Positions 54,052 to 64,000 of a DNA stretch of 64,000 nucleotides are shown here, piece after piece. The DNA is from Costus lasius. Lineage: Eukaryota; Streptophyta; Magnoliopsida; Zingiberales; Costaceae. The notes beneath the pieces were generated by a model. The model saw nothing but the letters and a program-made list of their open reading frames with translations, had not been told where the DNA came from and made no database searches. The DNA lies in assembly GCA_027563935.2 (NCBI GenBank), contig CM050454.1, positions 48,822,596-48,886,595 of the forward strand, written 5' to 3'. The first letter of the stretch is position 1, and each line of letters opens with the position of its first letter. Made by a program: the position numbers and the translations under genes.

Positions 54052-55715
54052 TGTTGGGGTATGCCCTTAAGGCTAATGTTTGAGGCCTATGGGAATGTAT
54101 CTGTATCATGTAATAAACTCTTATGTTTATAAAGGCATGGTTGTTATTCAGTTAGTTACATTGTCTGCTGCAATATATGTTCTTCTGAATAATGTCTCAA
54201 AGCTGTTCAGCTAGGCTGACATGCAGTTAAGTCCTTAGTCGATATATCTTGGTGAACATGAGACAGCCTTGATATGATTGAGACTAATATGTGTTCTAAT
54301 CTTATAGGATGCTTCGAGCATGGAATAAGATGTAGACTCATGGGTACATGGGATGTACTGGACAGACCCTACTAGGATGTTCAATTGTTTGTCGCAATGT
54401 GAATATTCCTTGAGTATGACAAGTGGCACATTTCCTCTGACTTGAGATCACTTGTGTTTTCTAAATGATGATTGTCATTGTTTTGAGGTAGTTCAATATC
54501 ATTTGAAACATAATGATTATAGACTATCTTGGATGGTGAGCTTGAGTCAGGTTAGGGCACTAGTGATAGACATAGGATTGCCGTCTCCTTCTTTAAGGAG
54601 TGTGATGTTCTAAAGGGGCCCCCTGGATGAGATGATTGAGAAAAGAGTATGGCCATACCCAGGTGACAGTGTTCATCTATTCTAATCATGCTCATCATAT
54701 TGGAGTTACAAGCTTGACATGCTTGTCCAATAAGAACGTCCAGTGGTAAAGGAAATATGCATGCCTTGTGATTTGATTCACACTTGTGCTGTTTTTGGGT
54801 GTAGTCTTGGAAGACTCTTTCCTTTATATCGGGAGACAGTGATGTGTTGCTAGATACCCCTCACTGATCGTGATAATGTGAGTTATCGTTACCGACATTT
54901 AAAGGAAACCCTCAGGGTCGCACAATTTGATGATATGGCTTACTTAAGTCAGATCGTATGGACTGTATTGTTCGGATTCAGTTTAAAGGGATTTAATCTC
55001 TGATTGTAAGTGAGATCTGGTCTGATCATGTTTGATTGATTAGGGCTTGAGATCGGTAAGCTTCGATCGAGAGAATGAATGCTAGATCGGTCAGATCAGA
55101 AGCATTAAGAGATCAACGGTCAGATCAAGAACCTTGTGGTTTAATTATGATTTGGACTGGTTGCTTGGCTTGATTAGTTCTTAAACCGAACCAATGTGAA
55201 CCGGCTCATGAAATGAGCGCATGGTTCAAGGCTTGGCGAGTTGTTCACTTGGCGTGAACATTGGAGCGAACGTGGTGGCTATTTTTAGTAACCATGATCT
55301 CCACTTGGAGATAACGCTCACGTTCGAATAGTGCTTACTACTCTCGCCTATCAAGCGACCTCTTCTCTTGACGCTTTCGTGTGTGGCGACGTCTTGAAGG
55401 TTGAGGAGGATTCGGCCAAGAAGTTCATCATCCCTTTCCATTCGATCAAGGACACTTTGTAGCCTTGCTAGCACAAGGAGCAACAAAGAGTTTGCCATCA
55501 TCCTCTTGTGTGCGAGACTTTGGAGAAGTGGCATTTGCGATTTTTCTTCCAAGGCGCCATCTAGAAATGGCTATGGTATGAATCGTTTTATTCATGCTGA
55601 TTTTATAAGCTAATCATAATGCATGCAAAGATCATTGAAACCCTTTTTCCGCTGCATCTATATCTCCATATGCGCCTGTAGGGTTTTACCTCCCCTTATT
55701 CTAGGGGATCTTTCA
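54052..55715 (+). repeat. Copia A2 3' LTR
   Basis: Same length as the 5' LTR. Differences seen: CCTTCTTTAAGG near 54588, CATCTATTC near 54675 and TATAAGC near 55606. Followed by AATAT. Confidence 0.92.
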
Positions 55716-55720
55716 AATAT

Positions 55721-55841
55721 AGGCGGCCTCCCCTAAGTCTTTCATCTCGAAACACTTCCCCAACCATGTCTTCACAGCTTGAAGACTAGGGATGTCGTTT
55801 CCGATGAGCAGTATGTCATCAACATACAAGACCAGAAAAAT
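55721..55841 (-). pseudogene. Copia C RT piece between two insertions
   Basis: Forty codons on the minus strand containing LYVDDILLIGNDIP and ending GLGEAA-type text before the AATAT duplication. They join in frame with 45796-46655 if A2 is removed, so the gene was open here when A2 landed. The right edge is the A3 insertion, about five codons before the YVDD motif. Confidence 0.85.
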
Positions 55842-57495
55842 TGTTGGGGTATGCCCTTAAGCCTAATGTTTGAGGCCTTGGGAATGTATCAGTATCATGT
55901 AATAAACTCTTATGTTTATAAAGGCATGGTTGTTATTCAGGTTGTTACCTTGTCTGCTGTAATAAGTGTACTTCTGAATAATGTCTCAAAGCTGTTCAGC
56001 TAGGCTGACATGCAGTAAAGTCCTTAGTCGAGATATCTTGGTGAACATGAGACAGCCTTGATATGATTGAGACTAATATGTGTTCTAATCTTATAGGATG
56101 CTTCGAGCATGGAATAAGATGTAGACTCATGGGTACATTGGATGTACTGGACAGACCCTACTAGGATATTCAATTGTTTGTCACAATGTGAATATTCCTT
56201 GATTGCGACAAGTGGCACATTTCCTCTGACTTGAGATCACTTGTGTTTCTAAATGATGATTGTCATTGTTTTGAGGTAGTTCAATATCATTTGAAACATA
56301 ATGATTATAGACTATCTTGGATAATGAACTTGAGTCAGGTTAGGGCACTAGTGATAGACAAAGGATTGCCGTCTCCTTGTTTAAGGAGTGTGATGTTCTT
56401 AAGGGGCCCCCTGGATGAGATGATTGAGAAAGTGTATGGCCATACCCAGGTGACAGTGATCATCTGATCTAATCATGCTCATCATATTGGAGTTACAAGC
56501 TTGACACGCTTGTCCAATAAGAACATCCAGTGGCAAAGGACATATGTATGCCTAGTGAAGTTGATTCACACTTGTGCTGTTTTTGGGTGTAGTCTTGGAA
56601 GACTCTTTCCTTTATATCGGGAGACAGTGATGTGTTGCTAGATACCCCTCACTGATCGTGATAACGTGAGTTATCGTTACCGACATTTAAAGGAAACCCT
56701 CAGGGTCGCACAATTTGATGATATGGCTTACTTAAGTCAGATCGTGTGGACTGAATTGTTTGAGTTCAGTTTAAAGGGATTTAATCTCTGATTGTAAGTG
56801 AGATCTGGTCTGATCATGTTTGATTGATTGGGGCTTGAGATCGGTAAGCTTCGATTGAGAGATTGGATGCTAGATCGATGAGATCAAGAGCATCAAGAGA
56901 TCAACGGTTAGATCTGGAGCTTTAGGGTTTAATTTAGATCTAGACTGGATTGCTTGGCTTGGTTCTTAAACCGAACCAAAATTGAACCGGCTCATTAAAG
57001 AGCGCTTGGTTCAAATAGAGAACAATTTGCGATTGGGAAATGTTCATGGTCGCATGAAGAAGTGGCTTACTATTTTTAGAAGCCATGTTCACACGTCTCA
57101 TGTCGCCACTTGCGCTCTCCTATTCTTGCTCTCGCCCCTTCCTCTCGTCACAAGAAGTATTCTCGTGTGGTGAAGGGGGACGAGGAGTAGAAGAAGTTTT
57201 TCGCCAAGCAGATCATCTCATCTCCCTTCACGGATTGGGACTCTTGGAGAGCTTTGCTAGCACAAAGATCGACAAGGAGAAAGTCTTTCTCATCTTGTGT
57301 GCGTCATCTCTGGAGGAAAGCCATTTCGCTTTCTGCTTCCAAGACGCCATCTAGAAATGGCATCGGTATGATTTCTTTCTTGCATACAAAAGATTTAATG
57401 TTGATTATATAAGATGCATTCGATCCCTAGAAACCCCTTCCGCTGAATTCCATATGCGCCTATTAGGGTTTCACCGCCCCTCTTGGGGACTTTCA
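55842..57495 (+). repeat. Copia A3 5' LTR
   Basis: 1654 bp, TGTTGGGG to GGGACTTTCA. A third subgroup of the family. ATG GCA TCG lies at 57357-57365, followed by GTATGA. Confidence 0.92.
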
Positions 57496-59300
57496 ATTGG
57501 TATCAGAGCATAGGTTCTATGCATCTTTTTATGATTACTTAACCTTTTGTGATCCTTGTATGCGATTATATGCTTAGATCTAACCTACATGCGAAAGTTA
57601 CATGTTAAGTTTGCATATTCGAATCTTGATGAATGTTTTCTTGGCGCATGTTGTTGGCGCATGCTTTATGTTTTCTTCAAAACTACTTGACATGCGCGAC
57701 ACACTCTAGATCTAAGGCCTTGCAGTAAACCCTTAGACGGGTTATTAGGGTTGATGTCACCCCCTAGGTTGGATCCAAAAGTCTGATCAGACCATCTGAC
57801 AGCCTTGATGGGTTGACCAGGTAGCACCTGTGCGCAAGCACGTGGTGGCTACAGGTCGACTGCAGACAGGCGTGTAGCGATGTCTGATTGAGACAATCGA
57901 TGAACGCACATGAGTTAGGCCCGGGGTCACACCCGCTTGCCAGACCTCATTGTGGTCGTTCAGCCCTGGCGCATGCATAGTTGACCCTATGGTCGACTCA
58001 AGTCAGTTAGGACTTGGTGCATGCAAGGGCAGTGGATCTGACTAGGTTGGATGAGTGGATCCCTAGTAATGGACCGTTGTAAGGTTGTAGGGCACATAAG
58101 CAAAATAAAATTGAAGCCCATGGGGTTTTTCGAAAATTTTATTTTAATGATTGGATCACATGTTAATCGATGCCATGTGTATGTTTATTTAATCTTATGT
58201 GGGCTGCCCAAGTTTAATGTGTGCTGTGCTGGGGCCTGCGTGCCTGGTTAATTTTGTAAATTAATTTTATATTGTGATCTGCGCATCACATTGGTTTAAT
58301 TTATAAAATGTAATTGACCTGCGTGTCAATCTTGTCTAGATAGTTAAATTTGTAATTTAATTAGACAAGAGCACAGAGCACACTTGGCAGAGGCGCATGC
58401 AGCAGTGGCTAGACCAGGTGGGAGGTCCAGGGTTCGACTCTGGGACCAGGCGCATTTTCCCTGGTGGGCGCACCAGAGCTGCAGATGGCGCTTGGGCCCT
58501 GGTTTGGGCCAGATGAGCAGCAAAAGCCCCATGAAGAAAAAGCAAGTGAAGACTTAAGTTAATTAAGGTCTTACTTAGGTTATGGGCTTTTACCACATAA
58601 GATCCATGCTTTCTTTTATTGTTTATATAAGTAGAACAGCATGTTTTAATTTATCTTCTGCTATCACCATAGGAATTGCATGATAGTGAAGAAGATAATA
58701 GACCGATAAAATCCAACGCTTAAATATCAAGCTCGTAAGCCTTCTGACGCGAAACCTCACTGTTCTGACTATCGTTGGAGCCGTGTTGTACCCACTCAGT
58801 GGGCACGTCCATCTATCTTCAGACGGTGTGGGATTACACCTGTGTGTTACAGAGTAGGGATTTATCCCTTCTCGTTGCTCAGCATAGCACATGGTGGTCC
58901 AGGGAGTAGGTCGGGTCAGCTTGACCATGTAGGCTACATATGTGGCGCATATGGTAGCACATGGGGGCAGCCATCTGTGGGGTCAGAGATTGTGTTGTAC
59001 CAACTCAGTTGGCACAGTCTGCTGGATTGCCCAGATGAAGGGGAATCGCACGGGTTGGCGATCGGCAGGGACTGCCTACCGGAGATTAGTGCTTGTACTC
59101 TCTGTGCATCTTATCTCGCCTGAGCGGGACGCGGAGACCAAGTATGAAATCCGGATCCTATCTCACTAAAAGAGTGTCTACTCTTTCGGACTGTTTAATG
59201 GATTTTTCAGTCAGATAAAATAGTGAGAAAAAGAATCTTTCTTAAGTCCTGATTGATTCTTAACATTGATACTGACCTTGCTGTTCTTGCATTGTTGTAG
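57366..59300 (+). other. Predicted 5' leader intron of Copia A3
   Basis: Donor GTATGA at 57366, acceptor TTGTTGTAG ending at 59300, 1935 nt. ATG GCA TCG joins ATA CCT ACA GCA ACG AAC ACC and then the gag ATG at 59322, in frame. Confidence 0.7.
57498..57509 (+). promoter_or_regulatory. Copia A3 primer binding site
   Basis: TGGTATCAGAGC two bases after the LTR end; Met tRNA type. Confidence 0.92.
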
Positions 59301-59321
59301 ATACCTACAGCAACGAACACC
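57510..59321 (+). other. Copia A3 untranslated leader
   Basis: Equivalent to the A1 leader. tRNA-like boxes are at 58385-58440 and hairpins at 58783-58806 and 58972-59037. No credible ORF. Confidence 0.7.
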
Positions 59322-62300
59322 ATGAACTTCAATGTGCGATCCCTACTGGAAAGGGAGAAGTTTGCTGGGCCGAACTTCTCTGACTGGTTTGGACACCTTA
59401 AGATTATTCTTAAGGCAGAGAGGAAACTGTATGTCCTCGAGACGGCGATACCGCCTCAGCCCGTTCCGAACGCCGCAAGGGCGGTTCGGGAAGCCTATGA
59501 AAAGCACGTCAATGATAGCATTGATGTCGCTTGCCTGATGTTAGCGTCTATGACGCCACCGCTGCAGCGTCAGCATGAGGATATGTCTGCTATAGACATG
59601 ATAGCAAACCTCAAGATGCTGTATGCTGCACAGGCGAGGACTGAACGCTATAATTTGACGAAGCTCTTCTTTCAGAGCAAACTGGCTGAAGGGAGCCCAG
59701 TAGGAGCTCACGTGCTCAAGATGATTGGGCACAAGGAAGCTCTAGAGAAACTGGGGCATACCATCAACCAGGAGCTTGCTGTGGATATTATTCTGCAGTC
59801 TCTCCCGCCTTCATTCGACGCGTTCATTATTAATTTTAATATGAACAAAATCGATTGTACTCCGGCAGAGCTGCTGAATATGCTCCTCACTACTGAGGAG
59901 ACTCTGAAGGGAAAGCCTTCGACCTCTGTCTTAATGGTTCCTTCCAGGAACAAGAAGAAGGGGAAGAAGGGCAAAGCCCCTGTCAAGAGCTACAGCAAGG
60001 CTCTGAAGCAGAAGGTGAAGCGGTCCAAGGAATACAGGTGTTTCCATTGTGGCCAGCTAGGTCACTGGAAAAAGGACTGTAAAGCGCTCCAAGGAGATAA
60101 GAGGGGAAGCTTCGCTTCTGGCTCAGGTATTTATATGACTGAGGTCATGTTTTCTTCTTCTATATCATGGGTGTTGGACACTGCATGTGGAGTTCACATT
60201 TGTTCAAATGTGCAGGAACTCAAGAGAAGAAGACAGGTGGGACAGCATGAGGTGGACCTACGCGTTGGAAACGGGGCACGGGTTGCTGCTGTTGCTGTAG
60301 GAGACTATTTCATTTCTTTACCATCTGGAATTGTATTGGAACTAGACAATTGTTACTTTGTTCCCAGCATTACTAAGAATATTATCTCCATTCCTGCTCT
60401 TGTTAGGAAAGGATTTTCCTTTGAATGCAATATTTCAAAGTGTGTTTTATCTTATGATAATATTGTTTATGCAACTGGTTCAATTAACAATGGGTTATAC
60501 ATGTTGGACATGGAATGTTCTATACAGAAAATTGATATTAAGAAAGCCAAGAATGCTGATGACAGCACCTTGCTATGGCATAGTCGTTTAGGCCATATTA
60601 ACGAGAAACGCATTAAGCGGTTGCATGATCATGGACTGCTGGGATCATTCTCCTATGAGGAGATTGATACATGCAAGGCTTGTTTAATGGGTAAAATGAC
60701 GAAGTCACCTTTTCTTCACAAAGGTCAAAGGGCTTCAGGTTTACTTGACCTTATACACAGTGATGTGTGTGGGCCATTTAGTAAACATGCCAGAGGTGGC
60801 TATCAGTACTTCATTACCTTTACTGATGATTTCAGTAGATATGGGTATGTCTATTTAATGAGACATAAAAGTGAATCTTTTGACAAGTTCAAAGAGTTCA
60901 AGAATGAAGTACAAAATCAGCTAGGCCGAAATATCAAGGCACTTCGCTCAGATCGAGGTGGAGAATACCTAAGTCATGCGTTTACTGACTATTTAAAGGA
61001 GTGTGGGATTATCTCACAGCTCACTCTGCCAGGAACACCGCAATGGAATGGTGTGTCCGAGAGGAGAAATAGAACGTTACTTGATATGGTTCGTTCTATG
61101 ATGAGTCAGGCTACTCTTCCATATTCCTTTTGGGGTTTTGCACTGGAAACAGCTGCAAAAGTACTAAACCGAGTGCCATCCAAGGCCGTTTCTAAGACCC
61201 CATATGAATTATGGTATGGGAAACAGCCGAGCTTGACATTTATCAGGATCTGGGGCTGCGAGGCTTATGTCAAAAAGCTCGCCTCTGGGAAACTAGAGAG
61301 CAGATCTGACAAATGTATCTTTGTCGGTTACCCTAAGGAAACTAAGGGTTATTATTTCTTCGATCCCAAAGAGAACAAGGTATTTGTTGCTCGGACGGCC
61401 ATATTTCTTGAGAAGGAGTTTCTTCTGCAAGAGGCCAGTGGGAGAGAAATAAAGCTGGATGAGAATCCAGAGGAAGGACAAAGTGATCAAGCACAGTTGG
61501 ATGAGCCTGAGCCGGTAAATCAGGATATTGAACAACCTGAGGCTCAGATATCACGGGAACCGCGAAGATCGGGAAGGATTCGTCGACAGCCTGAGCGCTA
61601 TGACGGAGTCTACATCATTGATAATGATGAACCCCTCTCTTATGCGGATGCGGTCAGTGGACCGGAGTCAGCGAGATGGCTTGAAGCTATGCGCGCCGAG
61701 ATGGACTCCATGTCAGATAACCAAGTTTGGGATTTGGTTGATCCGCCTCCGGGAGTAATCCCTATAGGCTGTAAATGGATCTTCAAGAAGAAGATTGACA
61801 TGGATGGTAACGTAGTTACCTATAAAGGCAGGCTAGTTGCGAAAGGTTTCAAACAAATCTACGGGATAGATTATGATGAAACTTTCTCACCTGTAGCTAT
61901 GTTTAAGTCTATTCTGATTCTTTTCGCGATAGCTGCATATTATGATTATGAGATTTGGCAAATGGATGTGAAAACAGCTTTCCTGAATGGAAATCTGGAT
62001 GAGGATGTGTACATGACACAACCAGAAGGTTTCACTGATCCATCAGATCGTCATAAGATATGCAAGTTAAAGAAGTCTATTTATGGACTTAAGCAGGCAT
62101 CAAGAAGCTGGAACATTCGTTTTGATGAATCAGTCACTGAATTTGGTTTCATCAAGAACGAGGATGACCCGTGTGTATATAAGAGGTTTAGTGGGAGCGT
62201 GATTACTTTCCTAGTCCTCTACGTCGATGATCTCTTGATCATTGGAAACGACATTCCTGAAATGCATGCTGTTAAGGCATGGTTAAGGAAATGTTTCCAA

Positions 62301-63203
62301 ATGAAAGATCTAGGAGAAGCAGCCTATGTGTTAGGTGTGAAGATCTATAGGGATAGATCTAAGAGGCTTCTCGGGTTGTGCCAGAGTACTTACATCGATA
62401 AAGTCCTGGAGAGATTTCATTTAGAGAATTCTAAACGAGGATATCTTCCAGTCAGACATGGTCTGAATCTTTCGAAAAGTCAGTGTCCACAAACACAGAC
62501 TGAGAAAGATGAAATGGACAATACGCCTTATGCTTCGGCTATTGGATCCATTATGTATGCGATGTTGTGTACTCGCCCAGACGTTGCTTACGGGTTAAGC
62601 GTGACCAGTCGGTTCCAAAGTAATCCAGGTGTGGCGCACTGGATTGCAGTCAAGAACATCTTAAAATATCTGCGGAGGACCAAAGATATGTTCTTGATAT
62701 ATGGTGGTCAGGAAGAACTCAGTATTGAAGGATATACTGATGCTTCGTTCCAGTCTGACCAGGATGATTTCCGATCGCAATCAGGCTATGTTTTTAGCTT
62801 GAATGGAGGAGCAGTGGTGTGGAAGAGTTTCAAACAGTCAACTGTTGCTGATTCCACAACAGAAGCCGAGTATGTTGCAGCCTCGGAAGCATCCAAGGAG
62901 GCAGTGTGGATTCGTAAGTTCGTGAGAGAACTTGGTGTTGTTCCTTCGAGTGCAGATCCTTTGGTTATCTTCTGTGATAACACTAGAGCAATCGCACAAG
63001 CAAAGGAACCACGGTCGCACCAGAAGTCCAAGAACATACAGAGACGGTTTCACTTGATCAGGGAGATCATAGATCGCGGCGAGATCAAAGTCTGCAAGGT
63101 TCATACAGATGACAATCTGGCAGACCCGCTTACCAAGCCTCTGGCGCAGCAGAAGCATGAGAAGCACTGTAATAACATGGGTTTGAGATTTCTCAACCAT
63201 TAG
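59322..63203 (+). CDS. Gag-Pol polyprotein, Ty1/Copia (A3)
   Basis: An intact 1293-codon frame, one residue shorter than A1 in the basic gag linker. Zinc knuckle, protease D-T-A, integrase D, D and E and YVDD (LYVDDLLIIGND) are kept. Two changes fall in conserved parts of RNase H. FCDNTRAIA has Arg (R1222) where A1 and A2 have Gly, by a GGA to AGA change. SKNIQRRFH has Asn where the others have His. In RT one Arg is replaced by Leu (KSILILFA). In the integrase LTLPGTPQ replaces LTPPGTPQ. These may weaken the enzyme, so this copy is less certain to be functional than A2. Confidence 0.94.
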   Translation: MNFNVRSLLEREKFAGPNFSDWFGHLKIILKAERKLYVLETAIPPQPVPNAARAVREAYEKHVNDSIDVACLMLASMTPPLQRQHEDMSAIDMIANLKMLYAAQARTERYNLTKLFFQSKLAEGSPVGAHVLKMIGHKEALEKLGHTINQELAVDIILQSLPPSFDAFIINFNMNKIDCTPAELLNMLLTTEETLKGKPSTSVLMVPSRNKKKGKKGKAPVKSYSKALKQKVKRSKEYRCFHCGQLGHWKKDCKALQGDKRGSFASGSGIYMTEVMFSSSISWVLDTACGVHICSNVQELKRRRQVGQHEVDLRVGNGARVAAVAVGDYFISLPSGIVLELDNCYFVPSITKNIISIPALVRKGFSFECNISKCVLSYDNIVYATGSINNGLYMLDMECSIQKIDIKKAKNADDSTLLWHSRLGHINEKRIKRLHDHGLLGSFSYEEIDTCKACLMGKMTKSPFLHKGQRASGLLDLIHSDVCGPFSKHARGGYQYFITFTDDFSRYGYVYLMRHKSESFDKFKEFKNEVQNQLGRNIKALRSDRGGEYLSHAFTDYLKECGIISQLTLPGTPQWNGVSERRNRTLLDMVRSMMSQATLPYSFWGFALETAAKVLNRVPSKAVSKTPYELWYGKQPSLTFIRIWGCEAYVKKLASGKLESRSDKCIFVGYPKETKGYYFFDPKENKVFVARTAIFLEKEFLLQEASGREIKLDENPEEGQSDQAQLDEPEPVNQDIEQPEAQISREPRRSGRIRRQPERYDGVYIIDNDEPLSYADAVSGPESARWLEAMRAEMDSMSDNQVWDLVDPPPGVIPIGCKWIFKKKIDMDGNVVTYKGRLVAKGFKQIYGIDYDETFSPVAMFKSILILFAIAAYYDYEIWQMDVKTAFLNGNLDEDVYMTQPEGFTDPSDRHKICKLKKSIYGLKQASRSWNIRFDESVTEFGFIKNEDDPCVYKRFSGSVITFLVLYVDDLLIIGNDIPEMHAVKAWLRKCFQMKDLGEAAYVLGVKIYRDRSKRLLGLCQSTYIDKVLERFHLENSKRGYLPVRHGLNLSKSQCPQTQTEKDEMDNTPYASAIGSIMYAMLCTRPDVAYGLSVTSRFQSNPGVAHWIAVKNILKYLRRTKDMFLIYGGQEELSIEGYTDASFQSDQDDFRSQSGYVFSLNGGAVVWKSFKQSTVADSTTEAEYVAASEASKEAVWIRKFVRELGVVPSSADPLVIFCDNTRAIAQAKEPRSHQKSKNIQRRFHLIREIIDRGEIKVCKVHTDDNLADPLTKPLAQQKHEKHCNNMGLRFLNH

Positions 63204-63212
63204 ATTAAGTGC

Positions 63213-63222
63213 AAGTGGGAGA
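63213..63222 (+). promoter_or_regulatory. Copia A3 polypurine tract
   Basis: AAGTGGGAGA one base before the 3' LTR. Confidence 0.85.
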
Positions 63223-63223
63223 T

Positions 63224-64000
63224 TGTTGGGGTATGCCCTTAAGCCTAATGTTTGAGGCCTTGGGAATGTATCAGTATCATGTAATAAACTCTTATGTTTA
63301 TAAAGGCATGGTTGTTATTCAGGTTGTTACCTTGTCTGCTGTAATAAGTGTACTTCTGAATAATGTCTCAAAGCTGTTCAGCTAGGCTGACATGCAGTAA
63401 AGTCCTTAGTCGAGATATCTTGGTGAACATGAGACAGCCTTGATATGATTGAGACTAATATGTGTTCTAATCTTATAGGATGCTTCGAGCATGGAATAAG
63501 ATGTAGACTCATGGGTACATTGGATGTACTGGATAGACCCTACTAGGATATTCAATTGTTTGTCACAATGTGAATATTCCTTGATTGCGACAAGTGGCAC
63601 ATTTCCTCTGACTTGAGATCACTTGTGTTTCTAAATGATGATTGTCATTGTTTTGAGGTAGTTCAATATCATTTGAAACATAATGATTATAGACTATCTT
63701 GGATAATGAACTTGAGTCAGGTTAGGGCACTAGTGATAGACAAAGGATTGCCGTCTCCTTGTTTAAGGAGTGTGATGTTCTTAAGGGGCCCCCTGGATGA
63801 GATGATTGAGAAAGTGTATGGCCATACCCAGGTGACAGTGATCATCTGATCTAATCATGCTCATCATATTGGAGTTACAAGCTTGACACGCTTGTCCAAT
63901 AAGAACATCCAGTGGCAAAGGACATATGTATGCCTAGTGAAGTTGATTCACACTTGTGCTGTTTTTGGGTGTAGTCTTGGAAGACTCTTTCCTTTATATC
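63224..64000 (+). repeat. Copia A3 3' LTR (partial at window end)
   Basis: The first 777 bp of an LTR nearly identical to 55842-56618. It continues beyond the window. Confidence 0.92.

Larger units (their letters stand above)
46656..55715 (+). mobile_element. Copia A2, complete element (TSD AATAT)
   Basis: Both LTRs are 1664 bp with about three differences by eye, which suggests a very recent insertion. AATAT lies at 46651-46655 and 55716-55720. It is inserted in the RT coding region of Copia C, in opposite orientation, between the codons of GEAAYI and LGV. All parts of an autonomous element are present. Confidence 0.94.
33798..64000 (-). mobile_element. Copia C element (minus strand), heavily interrupted
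   Basis: On the minus strand the visible 3' half runs: reverse transcriptase piece (55721-55841), RT end and RNase H (45796-46655), polypurine tract (45755-45766) and 3' LTR (33798-35274 plus 45690-45754). Gypsy F sits in the LTR, and Copia A2 and A3 sit in pol. The 5' part lies right of the window, beyond A3. The pol protein is close to that of Copia A, so the two families are related. Confidence 0.85.
55842..64000 (+). mobile_element. Copia A3, complete but cut by the window edge
   Basis: 5' LTR 55842-57495, primer site, leader, gag-pol, polypurine tract and the first 777 bp of the 3' LTR. Likely left duplication AAAAT (55837-55841); the right one is outside the window. Over 777 comparable LTR bases I see one difference (GGATAGACC at 63531 against GGACAGACC). 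Confidence 0.92.

Overview
The window looks like nuclear DNA of a higher plant. It consists, as far as I can read it, entirely of LTR retrotransposons nested in one another. I found no host protein gene, rRNA, tRNA gene, CRISPR array or bacterial-type feature. The plant assignment rests on the element types: Ty1/Copia and Ty3/Gypsy elements with plant-type primer sites (initiator-Met TGGTATCAGAGC and an Asp-type TGGCGCC), Athila-like Gypsy sequences and a chromodomain Gypsy. The species cannot be named from the sequence.

Left block (1-20368): an old Copia LTR (family A, TGTTGGGG...TTCA) is broken by two insertions. One is a Copia-A remnant (444-18127, target duplication ATGTG). The other is a reversed solo LTR (18263-19956, TAACG). 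Inside the remnant's 5' LTR sits element B (572-14831, minus strand), a non-autonomous element with 2.2-kb LTRs and one 468-codon protease-like ORF. Inside B's right LTR sits a complete Copia, A1 (5355-14433, GTAGG), whose empty target site survives in B's left LTR. An inverted LTR fragment (14832-16330) marks a later rearrangement.

Middle block (20369-33797): the end of a Copia-C LTR, then Athila-like Gypsy D. D is two internal regions sharing one LTR (26918-28422), interrupted by a solo Copia-C LTR (21463-23420, CTATA). A fragment of a related Gypsy G on the minus strand follows, then about 730 bp of unclassified sequence.

Right block (33798-64000): a minus-strand Copia-C element. Its 3' LTR is split by a chromodomain Gypsy F (35275-45689, minus strand), which has an in-frame integrase deletion. 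Its reverse transcriptase gene is hit twice, 121 bp apart, by Copia A2 (46656-55715, AATAT) and Copia A3 (55842 to beyond the window).

A1, A2 and A3 each keep an uninterrupted gag-pol frame of 1293-1294 codons, and their paired LTRs differ by only a few bases, so the family has moved recently. The most interesting result is a predicted spliced gene start. Each A-family LTR carries ATG-GCN-NNG followed directly by a GTATG-type splice donor. A matching acceptor lies 21 nt before the gag ATG, and the join is in frame in all three copies. The intron, about 1.9 kb, would hold the primer site, a tRNA-like box pair and two paralogous hairpins related by a compensatory base change. Translated mRNA and the RNA copied by reverse transcriptase would then be different molecules. 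Other notable features are regularly spaced palindrome arrays in the LTRs of Gypsy D and G, a set of CAG-to-TAG and CGA-to-TGA stops in Gypsy D, and a protease-like protein without its catalytic motif in element B.
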